A stretch of 9,694 nucleotides of DNA from contig CAJVZA010000068.1 of NCBI GenBank assembly GCA_913009315.1, positions 1-9,694 on the forward strand, given 5' to 3'. The stretch is from an uncultured Hippea sp. GTDB taxonomy: Bacteria > Campylobacterota_A > Desulfurellia > JAADFJ01. A model generated the notes under the pieces. The model saw only the letters and a program-made list of their open reading frames with translations, had not been told where the DNA came from and ran no database searches. Position numbers and translations under genes: made by a program. This document shows, piece after piece, positions 1-6,934 of this stretch (positions within the stretch are counted from its first letter, which is position 1; every line of letters starts with the position of its first letter).

Positions 1-2
1 TG

Positions 3-71
3 CAACGCAGAGGAGGCGAATTTGGGACTCAAGATGATCGTTTACGGATTAACAGAAGTGCCCTTAACTAA
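3..71 (+). CDS. Possible 3' end of an unidentified plus-strand gene
   Basis: From base 3 one plus-strand frame is open for 22 codons (QRRGGEFGTQDDRLRINRSA then LN) and stops at TAA 69-71. This leaves about 90 bp before the convergent end of dnaG. The peptide is hydrophilic and charged, as many C-termini are, but I do not recognise a family. A second frame (from base 1) is also open and runs on to 285. However, it overlaps dnaG by more than 120 bp and its later part reads like an antisense shadow, so I prefer the frame that stops at 71. The fragment may also be non-coding. Confidence 0.2.
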   Translation, partial: QRRGGEFGTQDDRLRINRSALN

Positions 72-80
72 CCGGTTAGT
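67..80. repeat. Perfect 14-bp palindrome ACTAACCGGTTAGT
   Basis: ACTAACCGGTTAGT reads identically on both strands. It lies in the space between the candidate gene end at 71 and the dnaG stop at 162. As RNA it could form a 5-bp stem with a CCGG loop. No clean T-tract follows on either strand, although the plus side is AT-rich. It could be a protein-binding site for a dimer, a weak bidirectional terminator or chance. The sequence does not decide between these. Confidence 0.4.
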
Positions 81-161
81 ACCTCAAATTTTAATTTCTA
101 AATCTCACCCTTTCTTTGACTTCTGTGTATCTGCTTATTGTGCAGTGGTTTCATTGCAATT

Positions 162-1835
162 TTATCTTTTAATAATATCCTGCTGTTCTTTGAGCAGATC
201 GCCCACAGGTTTTCCCTGCTCGGCTACCGATTTTATCCTTTTTATCAATAATGCTCTGTCCATTCGATTTCTCATCATTTTGTAATAGTTGATGCATTCA
301 TCAAAAAGATCAGTTGCCTTTTTGCTGTCAACCGGTACTGCTGAGTGTTCCGAAGCGGCTATACATAGAACATCCGAATCATCTTTATCAAGCATCATCA
401 TAATTTCGGATAGTTCCAAATCTCTGTTTTCAAATAAAATCGAAACTATTCTATTTATTCTCGCAGGCAAACAAGAGGCGGTCTCCTTATCAATTTTATC
501 AAGAAATGTTCGGTATGATAAAATAAGCGACAGAATAATCTTCTCCGCCTTTTCCGAATCGGTATGCTTCTGGTCTTCTGTGCCTTTTTTCGCATAATAT
601 GCTCTCGTGTATGGAACTCCTATCAGCTGTCCCGCTCTTTCCGAAAGCATCTCTCTTATTCTGATATCCTCAACAGAATTCAGCACAGGAGCAATTTTTT
701 TCCAGATTATACTTTTTTCCGAAACTGTGACTGCGCCATTCTTTTCCGATTTTATCCAAAAATCAAATGCATCTTCAGCTTTCTCGATCTTTCTGAGGAA
801 TGATTCCTTGCCGTTTTTCCTTATAAAACTGTCCGGATCATCACCTGGTGTAAGTCTGACAACCTTACCGATGACTTCATTTTTGATTAAAAGCGGGATT
901 AACTTAATCATGGCTTTTAAACCGGCTTCATCGGTATCATAGCAAAAATATATTTTATTGGTAAGTCTTTTTATTTTACTTATGTGAAACGCACTCAAAG
1001 CGGTCCCTAATGTAGCAACAGCATTGCTTACCCCATTTTCGTAGAGCGCTATCATATCAAAATAGCCTTCGCAGATTACTGCATAATCGCTCTTTAAGAT
1101 TCCATCCTTTGCCTTTTCCAGTCCGAACAGCAGCTTTCCTTTATTGAACGCTTCAGTTGCGGCAGTGTTGAGATATTTTGCCTGATCGGATTCCGTTATA
1201 ATCCTTCCGCCGAAGCCGACTATCATCTTTCCATTTTTTATAGGGATCATTATTCTTGAGCGAAATCGATCATAAATTTTTGAATCTTTTCCTATTACCG
1301 ATATACCTGCTTTTATCAAAGATTCTTTGCTGTATTTTTTCAAAAGCAGTTGAGTCAAATCATTCCAGAGAGAAGTTGAATAACCAATGTCGAATTCATC
1401 TATAGATCTTTTACTTATGCCTCTTTTTTTCAGATATTCAAGCGGAATATTGCTTTGTTTCAGAGATTGTTTAAAAAAGTCGGTTGCATCATTGTTGATA
1501 TTGGCGATTGCGCCTATAAAACTATCTTGAAAAGAAGGAAGAGCGATGCCCGCCCTATAGGCTAATTTGGCCAATGCATCTTTGAAATCTACCCTTTCCT
1601 GCATTTTGATAAATTCTATTACATCTCCGGAAACACCGCATCCAAAGCAATGAAAAAACTGTTTATCCTGATTTACGCTGAAAGAACCCGTTTTTTCCGA
1701 ATGAAAAGGACATAGACCTACAAAATTATTTCCCGTTTTTCTTAACGGAATATATTCAGAAATTATATCAACAATATCTACCGAATCTTTAACTCTAAAT
1801 ACTATCGATGACCAATCAGCTCCTATAGCTGGCAT
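162..1835 (-). CDS. dnaG: DNA primase DnaG
   Basis: Complete 557-residue primase that makes RNA primers for chromosome replication in complex with the replicative helicase. The N-terminal CHC2 zinc domain is intact, with ligands Cys42, His45, Cys63 and Cys66 in CPFHSEKT...HCFGCG. The core carries YDRFRSRIMIPI (188-199) and GFGGR (207-211). The TOPRIM fold shows EGYFD (Glu256) and the YDTDEAG pair Asp300/Asp302, which match the metal-binding acidic residues of E. coli DnaG. Residues from about 420 onwards form a divergent helical C-terminal region, the position of the helicase-binding domain in the family. The length is near the lower end for bacterial primases, but nothing essential is missing. 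The ATG at 1835 lies 20 bp inside the end of argJ with no clear Shine-Dalgarno. There is no later in-frame start before the zinc domain, so translation is probably coupled to argJ. Neither rpsU (upstream) nor rpoD (downstream) is present. Confidence 0.98.
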   Translation of the reverse strand: MPAIGADWSSIVFRVKDSVDIVDIISEYIPLRKTGNNFVGLCPFHSEKTGSFSVNQDKQFFHCFGCGVSGDVIEFIKMQERVDFKDALAKLAYRAGIALPSFQDSFIGAIANINNDATDFFKQSLKQSNIPLEYLKKRGISKRSIDEFDIGYSTSLWNDLTQLLLKKYSKESLIKAGISVIGKDSKIYDRFRSRIMIPIKNGKMIVGFGGRIITESDQAKYLNTAATEAFNKGKLLFGLEKAKDGILKSDYAVICEGYFDMIALYENGVSNAVATLGTALSAFHISKIKRLTNKIYFCYDTDEAGLKAMIKLIPLLIKNEVIGKVVRLTPGDDPDSFIRKNGKESFLRKIEKAEDAFDFWIKSEKNGAVTVSEKSIIWKKIAPVLNSVEDIRIREMLSERAGQLIGVPYTRAYYAKKGTEDQKHTDSEKAEKIILSLILSYRTFLDKIDKETASCLPARINRIVSILFENRDLELSEIMMMLDKDDSDVLCIAASEHSAVPVDSKKATDLFDECINYYKMMRNRMDRALLIKRIKSVAEQGKPVGDLLKEQQDIIKR

Positions 1836-2994
1836 TTATCTTTATATATTCATAACTCAAATCAGTAGTGAACATATTATATGAGGCAGTTCCTGCTCCA
1901 AGATCAATTGTTATACTGAAATGATCATTTTTCATAATTTTGGAAATTGCAGTCTCATCATATCTTTTTGATTTAACACCGTTCTCGCAAGCAGGCTTAT
2001 CGTCAAAAAATATCGATACGGATAGAGGATCAAATTGCGCACCCGAGGCTCCGGCTGCAGCATAAATTCTGCCCCAGTTAGGATCTTCGCCATATATAGC
2101 AGTCTTCACAAGTTCTGAATTTGCAATTCTTCCGGCTGCCGCCTTAGCGTCATCAACGCTGAGTGCGTTTTTGACAAAAATATTGACTACCTTGTGAACT
2201 CCCTCACCGTCTTCCAAAATTTGTTGAGACAGCTCCTTTGCAACTCTCAGCAATGCATTCTTAAAGTCAAAGTCGCTTATCTCGCTGCGGCTTTCTCCTA
2301 TAGAAAACAAAAACACCGAGTCATTTGTTGACATATCGCCGTCCACACTAATTTTATTGAAAGAATAATCCATAACTTCTTTTAACAGACCGTGCATTCC
2401 GCTCTGACGCAAAGGAAAATCCGTTATAATAAAAACAAGCATTGTAGCAAGATGCGGATGGATCATTCCGGCACCTTTTGCCATTGCCCATATATGAAAA
2501 TTGCGGCCGCAGCTCTCAAACGACATCCTGCTTATTTTACTTTTAGTATCAGTTGTCATTATTGCCCGGGCAACAGATTCATCAAAATCGCTGCAGTTTT
2601 GCAACAGCTCAGGAATTGCATCGGCAATCAGTTCTTTCGGCAGCGGCTCTCCAATGACACCGGTAGATGAAACAATGATTTCGTTCGGATCGACTCCGGA
2701 CAAATTCCCGATATTTTTTGTCAGAAAATCGATATCATCAAGTCCTTTCCTGCCTGTTGCAGCATTTGCATTTCCGCTGTTTATCAACAGGAAACTTGCG
2801 CGTCCGTTTCGTTTAAGAAGCGATTTTGCATGAATTACAGGAGCACCGGCACATCTATTTTTGGTGAAACAAGCTGTCCATACCGCAGGTTTGGAAAAAT
2901 GAATTAGGGCAAGATCGGGAACTCCATCTTTTTTTAAGCCGCAGCTGCAGGAGGATGAACCTACTCCGCTCTTGTAGATCCACTCATCTCTCAT
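1816..2994 (-). CDS. argJ: Bifunctional ornithine acetyltransferase / N-acetylglutamate synthase ArgJ
   Basis: ArgJ moves the acetyl group from N-acetylornithine to glutamate, closing the cyclic arginine pathway in the cytoplasm. Some family members also use acetyl-CoA. Visible family marks are NSGNANAATG near 75-84, the oxyanion-hole segment STGVIGEPLP near 113-122, and the self-cleavage site in MAKGAGMIHPHLATML. There the Thr of ATML (residue 187 from the longer start, 184 from the one used) becomes the N-terminal nucleophile of the beta chain. EDPNWGRI and the C-terminal YEYIKINASYRS are also typical. The length of about 392 is normal. I chose ATG 2994: it forms an ATGA overlap with the argC stop and has AGGCGG nine bases upstream. 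The ATG at 3003 (three residues longer) directly abuts that AGGCGG and is less likely. Whether the enzyme is mono- or bifunctional cannot be read from the sequence. Confidence 0.97.
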   Translation of the reverse strand: MRDEWIYKSGVGSSSCSCGLKKDGVPDLALIHFSKPAVWTACFTKNRCAGAPVIHAKSLLKRNGRASFLLINSGNANAATGRKGLDDIDFLTKNIGNLSGVDPNEIIVSSTGVIGEPLPKELIADAIPELLQNCSDFDESVARAIMTTDTKSKISRMSFESCGRNFHIWAMAKGAGMIHPHLATMLVFIITDFPLRQSGMHGLLKEVMDYSFNKISVDGDMSTNDSVFLFSIGESRSEISDFDFKNALLRVAKELSQQILEDGEGVHKVVNIFVKNALSVDDAKAAAGRIANSELVKTAIYGEDPNWGRIYAAAGASGAQFDPLSVSIFFDDKPACENGVKSKRYDETAISKIMKNDHFSITIDLGAGTASYNMFTTDLSYEYIKINASYRS

Positions 2995-4004
2995 CCCAGC
3001 CATCCGCCTATCGCTTCAGTTTCATCAAATCCGTAAGCAATATTCATATTTTGGACAGCCTGGCCCGATGCACCTTTCAACAGATTATCAATCGCAGAAA
3101 TAACAATAATTTTTCCGTTATGCTCATCAACAGCAGCATATATATGGCAGTCATTCGTTCCGACAACATCTAAAATCTGAGGAGGATCGTCTCTAACTTT
3201 TATAAACGGTTCGTTTTTGTACTGTTTTTTTATAATCATAGCAACTTCATTTTTATCAATTTTGCTTAAATTATCCATATAAATTGTTGAAAGAATGCCT
3301 CTTCGAATAGGAAGAAGATGCGGAACAAAAGAGAGTGCAATCTTTTGCCCTGATTTTTCGCCTATTGCCTCTTCTATCTCCGGCTGATGTTTATGAGCTG
3401 CTATGTTATATGCTTTATAGTTTTCATCTACCTTATAAAAAAGAAGCTCCTTTTTTAACGCTTTTCCTGCTCCGGAAACGCCGGATGCGGAGTCGGCAAC
3501 AGCAGATGAGCATAAACCGTTCCGGACGAAAGGGTAGATCGGCAGAATGATACTCGTTGCATAGCAACCAGGGTTTGCAATAAGTGTTGATCCGACTATC
3601 CTGTCTCTGAACAACTCAGGCAGCCCGTACACTCTGTTTGTAAGTTTATCCGGACAACTATGAACAGTGCCGTACCATTTTTCATATAGCGCACTGTTAT
3701 TAAATCTGAAATCTGCCGATAAATCTATTGCCGGTATTTTTATATCTTTCAGCAGCAGATGAGATGCAGTATGAGGCATCGCAAGAAATATCAGATCGCA
3801 CTTTTTGTTTATAAGATCGACATCAATTGAACTGAAACAAATCGGAGTATTTTCATAGTCTGAATTCAGCAGCGCATTTACGTTGCTTCCATTGTAGCTG
3901 TTAGAGCCGAGATATGAAATCAAAACCGAACTATGCTTATATAGAATTCTCAAAAGCATAGCACCTGTGAAGCCGGAGGCTCCACAGATCCCAACCTTTA
4001 ACAT
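2991..4004 (-). CDS. argC: N-acetyl-gamma-glutamyl-phosphate reductase ArgC
   Basis: ArgC performs the NADPH-dependent reduction of N-acetylglutamyl phosphate to the semialdehyde, the third step of arginine synthesis. Counting from the start used here, the nucleotide-binding motif GICGASGFTG is at 5-14. The catalytic Cys147 lies in NPGCYATS, and the His-rich HKHQPEI (204-210) matches the family's catalytic His region. LSADFR (95-100) and the C-terminal NLLKGASGQAVQN are also typical. The frame is open upstream to 4058, but those 18 extra codons only overlap the conserved tail of rpsI and have no counterpart in the family. MLKVGICGASG at 4004 is therefore the natural start. It lies 7 bp after the rpsI stop behind an A-rich spacer without a clear Shine-Dalgarno, so coupling to rpsI is likely. 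The stop overlaps argJ. argB and argD are not in the window. Confidence 0.97.
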   Translation of the reverse strand: MLKVGICGASGFTGAMLLRILYKHSSVLISYLGSNSYNGSNVNALLNSDYENTPICFSSIDVDLINKKCDLIFLAMPHTASHLLLKDIKIPAIDLSADFRFNNSALYEKWYGTVHSCPDKLTNRVYGLPELFRDRIVGSTLIANPGCYATSIILPIYPFVRNGLCSSAVADSASGVSGAGKALKKELLFYKVDENYKAYNIAAHKHQPEIEEAIGEKSGQKIALSFVPHLLPIRRGILSTIYMDNLSKIDKNEVAMIIKKQYKNEPFIKVRDDPPQILDVVGTNDCHIYAAVDEHNGKIIVISAIDNLLKGASGQAVQNMNIAYGFDETEAIGGWLG

Positions 4005-4011
4005 TTTTTTA

Positions 4012-4407
4012 TTATCGCTTAGACCACTGAAAGGACGCTCTTGCTCCCTTATGACCATATTTTTTTCGCTCCTTTGCCCGAGGATCTCTTGTTAAAAACC
4101 CTCTTTTTTTAAGCGATTGTCTATATGTCTGGTCAAAGAGCAATAAAGCTTTTGAAATACCATGTCTCACGGCTTCAGCTTGTGCCGATTTTCCGCTTCC
4201 CTTAACCGTAGCTTTCACATCAAATTTTGCTTCAGAATTGACAGTTAAAAACGGCTCTTCAATAATTTTTATATAATCTGAATAGCCCTGAAAGTAATCA
4301 TCAACGCTCTTATTGTTTACATTGATTTTTCCATCACCTACACTTATCCACACCCTTGCGGTTGCAGTCTTCCTTCTTCCCGTACTATATAAACGTTTGC
4401 TTTCCAT
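4012..4407 (-). CDS. rpsI: 30S ribosomal protein S9
   Basis: Complete 131-residue S9, a protein of the 30S head whose C-terminal tail reaches the P-site tRNA. The N-terminal YSTGRRKTATARVWI, the central GSGKSAQAEAVRHGISKALL and the basic end KKYGHKGARASFQWSKR, with the invariant SKR terminus, identify it. The ATG at 4407 shares its A with the rplM stop (TAATG), so the two are translationally coupled in the classical rplM-rpsI pair. AAAGGA immediately precedes it. The gene is followed after 7 bp by argC, an arrangement that mixes a ribosomal operon with arginine genes. Confidence 0.99.
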   Translation of the reverse strand: MESKRLYSTGRRKTATARVWISVGDGKINVNNKSVDDYFQGYSDYIKIIEEPFLTVNSEAKFDVKATVKGSGKSAQAEAVRHGISKALLLFDQTYRQSLKKRGFLTRDPRAKERKKYGHKGARASFQWSKR

Positions 4408-4850
4408 TATCCTTTATCCCCATCTAATTCCAGTAATTTAGGTTTTTGAGCCTCATGCGGATGTGCTTCACCCTTGTATATCTTTAACTTAGTTATTAAT
4501 CGATCCGAAAGTCTGTTTTTTGGAAGCATGCCTTTAACCGCATGCCATATAAGATATTCAGGCTTTTTCTCAAGCATTCTTCTGGCATTGGTTTCCTTTA
4601 AGCCTCCGATATATCCAGAATAGCTTCTATATAATTTATTATCCAGTTTCTTGCCTGTAAGAGCGATCTTCTCTGCATTGGTAACAATAACAAAATCACC
4701 CGTATCGACAAAAGGGGTATAGATAGGTTTGTCTTTTCCCATCAATATCATTGCTATTTCAGTGGCAAGTCTCCCTAAAATCTTATCTTTGGCATCAATA
4801 ACATGCCAGTTTCTACTAATTTCTCCGGTTTTAGCTATTGTGCTTCGCAC
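4407..4850 (-). CDS. rplM: 50S ribosomal protein L13
   Basis: L13, an early-assembling 50S protein that binds 23S rRNA. Recognised by [20 protein letters not shown], the segment [31 protein letters not shown] and [12 protein letters not shown], then the [16 protein letters not shown] tail. Length 147 is typical. Three starts are possible. The GTG at 4871 would add seven residues unlike the family. The ATG at 4853 lies only 2 bases from the GGGAGG at 4856-4861. The GTG at 4850 has a 5-base spacer and gives the family's usual distance to the W-x-V-x-DA motif, so I prefer it. It overlaps the end of rpsT by 20 bp and touches rpsI at its stop. Confidence 0.98.
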   Translation of the reverse strand: MRSTIAKTGEISRNWHVIDAKDKILGRLATEIAMILMGKDKPIYTPFVDTGDFVIVTNAEKIALTGKKLDNKLYRSYSGYIGGLKETNARRMLEKKPEYLIWHAVKGMLPKNRLSDRLITKLKIYKGEAHPHEAQKPKLLELDGDKG

Positions 4851-5154
4851 CATCGCCTCCCTTCTCTGCACTTACTTCACTTTTTGATCTCAGTTTGTTG
4901 AACATCAGATTAAGCCTGCTTGTAATGCGTCCGGCTCTCCCTTTAGGAATGATGCCTTTTGAACTAATACGGTTAACAACTGATACAGCCTTTTTGAGCA
5001 GATCGCCGGCATAAGCAGGTTCAACATTCTCGCCGTTTATAGCGTCTTTTGCAGCTTTTATACTGTTTTTCAGGCGCGTCCGGTAAAATTTGTTTCTCGT
5101 ATATCTTTTTTTACTCTGTCTAATACTTTTTATCGTAGATTTATGGTGAGCCAA
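4831..5154 (-). CDS. rpsT: 30S ribosomal protein S20
   Basis: S20, a helical 16S rRNA-binding protein of the 30S body. [17 protein letters not shown] at the N-terminus, [11 protein letters not shown] in the middle and [23 protein letters not shown] near the end match the family. The start is TTG at 5154, fixed by an excellent AAGGAGG with a 6-base spacer and by the family's universal MA-HKS opening. At 107 residues it is about 20 longer than usual. The extra tail (from about [18 protein letters not shown]) is polar and is encoded partly where the gene overlaps rplM. It is the first gene of a six-gene unit with its own promoter 33 bp upstream. In E. coli rpsT also begins with UUG, and that codon takes part in S20 autoregulation. 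The same may hold here, but this is inference. Confidence 0.98.
   Translation of the reverse strand: MAHHKSTIKSIRQSKKRYTRNKFYRTRLKNSIKAAKDAINGENVEPAYAGDLLKKAVSVVNRISSKGIIPKGRAGRITSRLNLMFNKLRSKSEVSAEKGGDGAKHNS
4856..4861 (-). promoter_or_regulatory. Ribosome binding site of rplM (GGGAGG)
   Basis: GGGAGG lies inside the coding sequence of the rpsT C-terminal tail. Its spacing is 2 bases to ATG 4853 and 5 bases to GTG 4850, which favours the GTG as the true start of L13. Confidence 0.6.
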
Positions 5155-5160
5155 AAATAT

Positions 5161-5167
5161 CCTCCTT
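5161..5167 (-). promoter_or_regulatory. Ribosome binding site of rpsT (AAGGAGG)
   Basis: AAGGAGG with a 6-base spacer to the TTG at 5154. It is the reason for accepting a TTG start for S20, since no ATG or GTG lies at a suitable place. Confidence 0.85.
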
Positions 5168-5186
5168 TTTTCTCAAAACTCCAAAG

Positions 5187-5214
5187 TTTATAACACATAT
5201 ATTATAAAAATCAA
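5187..5214 (-). promoter_or_regulatory. Sigma-70-type promoter of the rpsT-dnaG unit
   Basis: On the minus strand TTGATT (5209-5214) is followed after 16 bases by TATAAA (5187-5192). The expected transcription start is about 20 bases before the rpsT ribosome binding site. The promoter lies in the 64-bp gap after the scaffold gene, so the ribosomal/arg/dnaG unit can be transcribed independently of the Fe-S genes. I see no terminator between them, so read-through is also possible. Confidence 0.6.
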
Positions 5215-5218
5215 GTAT

Positions 5219-5608
5219 TTAATTTCGGTGCGGTTCCAGCTCCCTCATCTTTCGCGAAAGCAGCTTTCTTGCCAAAACAAAATGATCATATCCTATATCC
5301 GAATTTCCTCCCAAAGCTTCTTCATACATCATTTTACCCAATTTGTCAATCTCTTTGCGGACTTTACCAATAGAAAGTTTGCATAAAATGTCGGCTGCCA
5401 CAAACATATACGGATCACATGATTTGCAAATATAGCTTAATGACATTAATCTGCCATCTTTTAGTGTTCCATAAAGACTCAGCATATCACGATTATCTTC
5501 GCATGCTTTGCCTTCAACTATAATATCGGCATTCTCGATTTTACCCATATTTGTATTTTTTTTATTGAAAAGGCTTTGAAAATATTCTCGTATATTTTTA
5601 TCGCTCAT
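5219..5608 (-). CDS. IscU/NifU-N-like Fe-S cluster scaffold protein, variant ligand set
   Basis: A 129-residue protein resembling IscU/SufU/NifU N-terminal scaffolds, on which Fe-S clusters are built with sulfur from a cysteine desulfurase. GKACEDNRDMLSL aligns with the IscU first-Cys segment (A-C-G-D), keeping Cys36 and Asp38. ICKSCDPYMFVAADIL aligns with the second-Cys segment (YGCGSAIASSS), giving Cys64 with an extra Cys61 just before it. IGKV matches the following V-K-G-K. At the place of the third IscU cysteine (LHCSILA) the sequence reads GYDHFVLA: His109 stands where Cys would be and Asp108 precedes it. The first ~25 residues are a short polar extension. The gene is joined to the desulfurase gene by an ATGA overlap without a clear ribosome binding site, so the two are made together. 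Function as scaffold is inferred from family and context. A sulfur-relay protein is the alternative. Confidence 0.8.
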   Translation of the reverse strand: MSDKNIREYFQSLFNKKNTNMGKIENADIIVEGKACEDNRDMLSLYGTLKDGRLMSLSYICKSCDPYMFVAADILCKLSIGKVRKEIDKLGKMMYEEALGGNSDIGYDHFVLARKLLSRKMRELEPHRN

Positions 5609-6903
5609 TTCGGGAAATCCGGAAGATCGGACAGCTCATCAACAATATTTTCCAATTCATCAATAAATTGGTCAATCTCATGTTTAGTATTATATGCGGC
5701 AAATGATGCACGGTAAAATACCGGATCAAATCCAGGCATTATTTCGAAAAAGTAATCTTCATGAATAGAACACCAGGAATAGACACAAAATTTTCCTTTT
5801 CTTATCATTATATTCTTTCTGATACTGAGTTTCTCGTCAATATCCAACTCATCATCATTGTGCTTTATGACCGGCTTTCTGAAATAAAAGGCCAATATTC
5901 CGGATCGCTTCTCCGGTTCCGGCGGCCCGAGAATTTCAATTGAATCAAGGGTTTTGATTTTTTCAGTTGCATATCTGTTAAGCTCAGTTTCATAATCCGA
6001 AATTTCATCAGGATTGAGTTTAACGGTATATTCGGCAGCCGCTTTAGCTCCGCAGATTCCGGCGTAATGCTGAAGACCTGCTTCAAACCGCTCAGGTATC
6101 TCAAGATAAACAGGCATATAATTATTATCCAGTCTTTCAACTGTTCCTCCTCCAAGTATAAAGGGGGACAACTTTTCAAGATTGCTTTTTTTGCCCCACA
6201 ACACTCCTAAACCGGTTGGGCCCATCATCTTATGAATAGAAAATGCTATGAAATCCGCCTCTACCTTTTTTACATCAACAGGTCTGTGCATAACAGCCTG
6301 GGCAGCATCAAGAATTAAAATTGCGTCAGGGAATAGCTGCTTTAATCTTTTATTTATGTTTATAATCTCATAATCACTTATGAATGTTCCATCAAGGTTT
6401 GATACCCAGCATAAACTTACGACCGAAAGCTTCTTGTCTTTTTTATAAAGATTTTCAATCGTTTCTATAATATTGTCGGCATTGGTATAAATATGCTCTT
6501 TGATTACTCCTTCTTGTTCCAAAATTCTCCAGATAATAAAGTTTGAGTTGTGTTCTTTATCCGTTGTTAAAACAATTGAATTGCTGCTGAATTTTATTGA
6601 TCGGCAAAGAAGATTAAGCGATTCCGTACAGTTTTTTGTAAAAATTATTTCGTCCCGACTGCCGTTTATAAGTTTGGCAATTGCTGCCCTTGACTCATTA
6701 ATTTTTTGATCAACAATCTTACCGAATTTGTGATAGCTTCTTCCGCCGCAAGCCGGATAATGATGGTAATAATCGCATATTTCATTTAAAACCGATTCGG
6801 GTTTCAATGTCATACATGCATTATCGAAATATATCGGAAGCGCTTCATCCATCTTTTCAGATAGTATTTGAAAGTCGTTTCTACACCCTTTTAATCCGTT
6901 CAT
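5605..6903 (-). CDS. SufS-type cysteine desulfurase (class V PLP enzyme)
   Basis: A 432-residue PLP enzyme that most likely removes sulfur from cysteine to form a protein persulfide. In order: YFDNACMTLKP (25-35), an N-terminal substrate/PLP segment; His118 in TTDKEHNSN, stacking on the cofactor; LDAAQA with Asp199 and Gln202; and the Schiff-base Lys225 in SIHKMMGPTGLGVLWG. Then come ERFEAGLQHYAGI and RKGKFCVYSW, where Cys373 aligns with the active-site Cys of the SufS motif RxGHHCA. The C-terminal YRASFAAYNTKHEID is typical of the family. The ATG at 6903 has GAGGT 7 bases upstream. The enzyme is expressed from a near-perfect promoter and is coupled to a scaffold-like protein, which supports a role in Fe-S assembly rather than as a selenocysteine lyase. 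No SufBCD genes lie in the window, and I avoid a symbol because the SufS/CsdA/IscS-like grouping is not certain. Confidence 0.9.
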   Translation of the reverse strand: MNGLKGCRNDFQILSEKMDEALPIYFDNACMTLKPESVLNEICDYYHHYPACGGRSYHKFGKIVDQKINESRAAIAKLINGSRDEIIFTKNCTESLNLLCRSIKFSSNSIVLTTDKEHNSNFIIWRILEQEGVIKEHIYTNADNIIETIENLYKKDKKLSVVSLCWVSNLDGTFISDYEIININKRLKQLFPDAILILDAAQAVMHRPVDVKKVEADFIAFSIHKMMGPTGLGVLWGKKSNLEKLSPFILGGGTVERLDNNYMPVYLEIPERFEAGLQHYAGICGAKAAAEYTVKLNPDEISDYETELNRYATEKIKTLDSIEILGPPEPEKRSGILAFYFRKPVIKHNDDELDIDEKLSIRKNIMIRKGKFCVYSWCSIHEDYFFEIMPGFDPVFYRASFAAYNTKHEIDQFIDELENIVDELSDLPDFPK

Positions 6904-6934
6904 TTAATTTACCTCATTTCTAATTGACTATTGT

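Noticed and set aside
1-110. tRNA, tmRNA or rRNA fragment at the left edge
   Set aside because: A few words resemble conserved RNA segments, but no T-loop, acceptor stem or extended match could be built on either strand.
98-154. An 18-codon minus-strand ORF just after dnaG
   Set aside because: Too short, no ribosome binding site and no recognisable sequence. It is not the start of rpoD.
192-206. A 15-base identity (TTTGAGCAGATCGCC) shared with about 4992-5006
   Set aside because: Both copies encode GDLLK in the same frame with the same codons (in dnaG and rpsT). Coincidence of protein sequence, not a repeat.
22-285. An 87-codon plus-strand ORF beginning with TTG after AGGAGG at the left edge
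   Set aside because: The site looks attractive, but the frame runs over 120 bp into the antisense of dnaG, where it becomes Ser/Ile/Leu-rich like other shadows. The AGGAGG may be chance in the end of an upstream gene.
5865-6179. A 104-codon minus-strand ORF inside the desulfurase gene
   Set aside because: Same-strand alternative frame within a well-supported gene; no family features.
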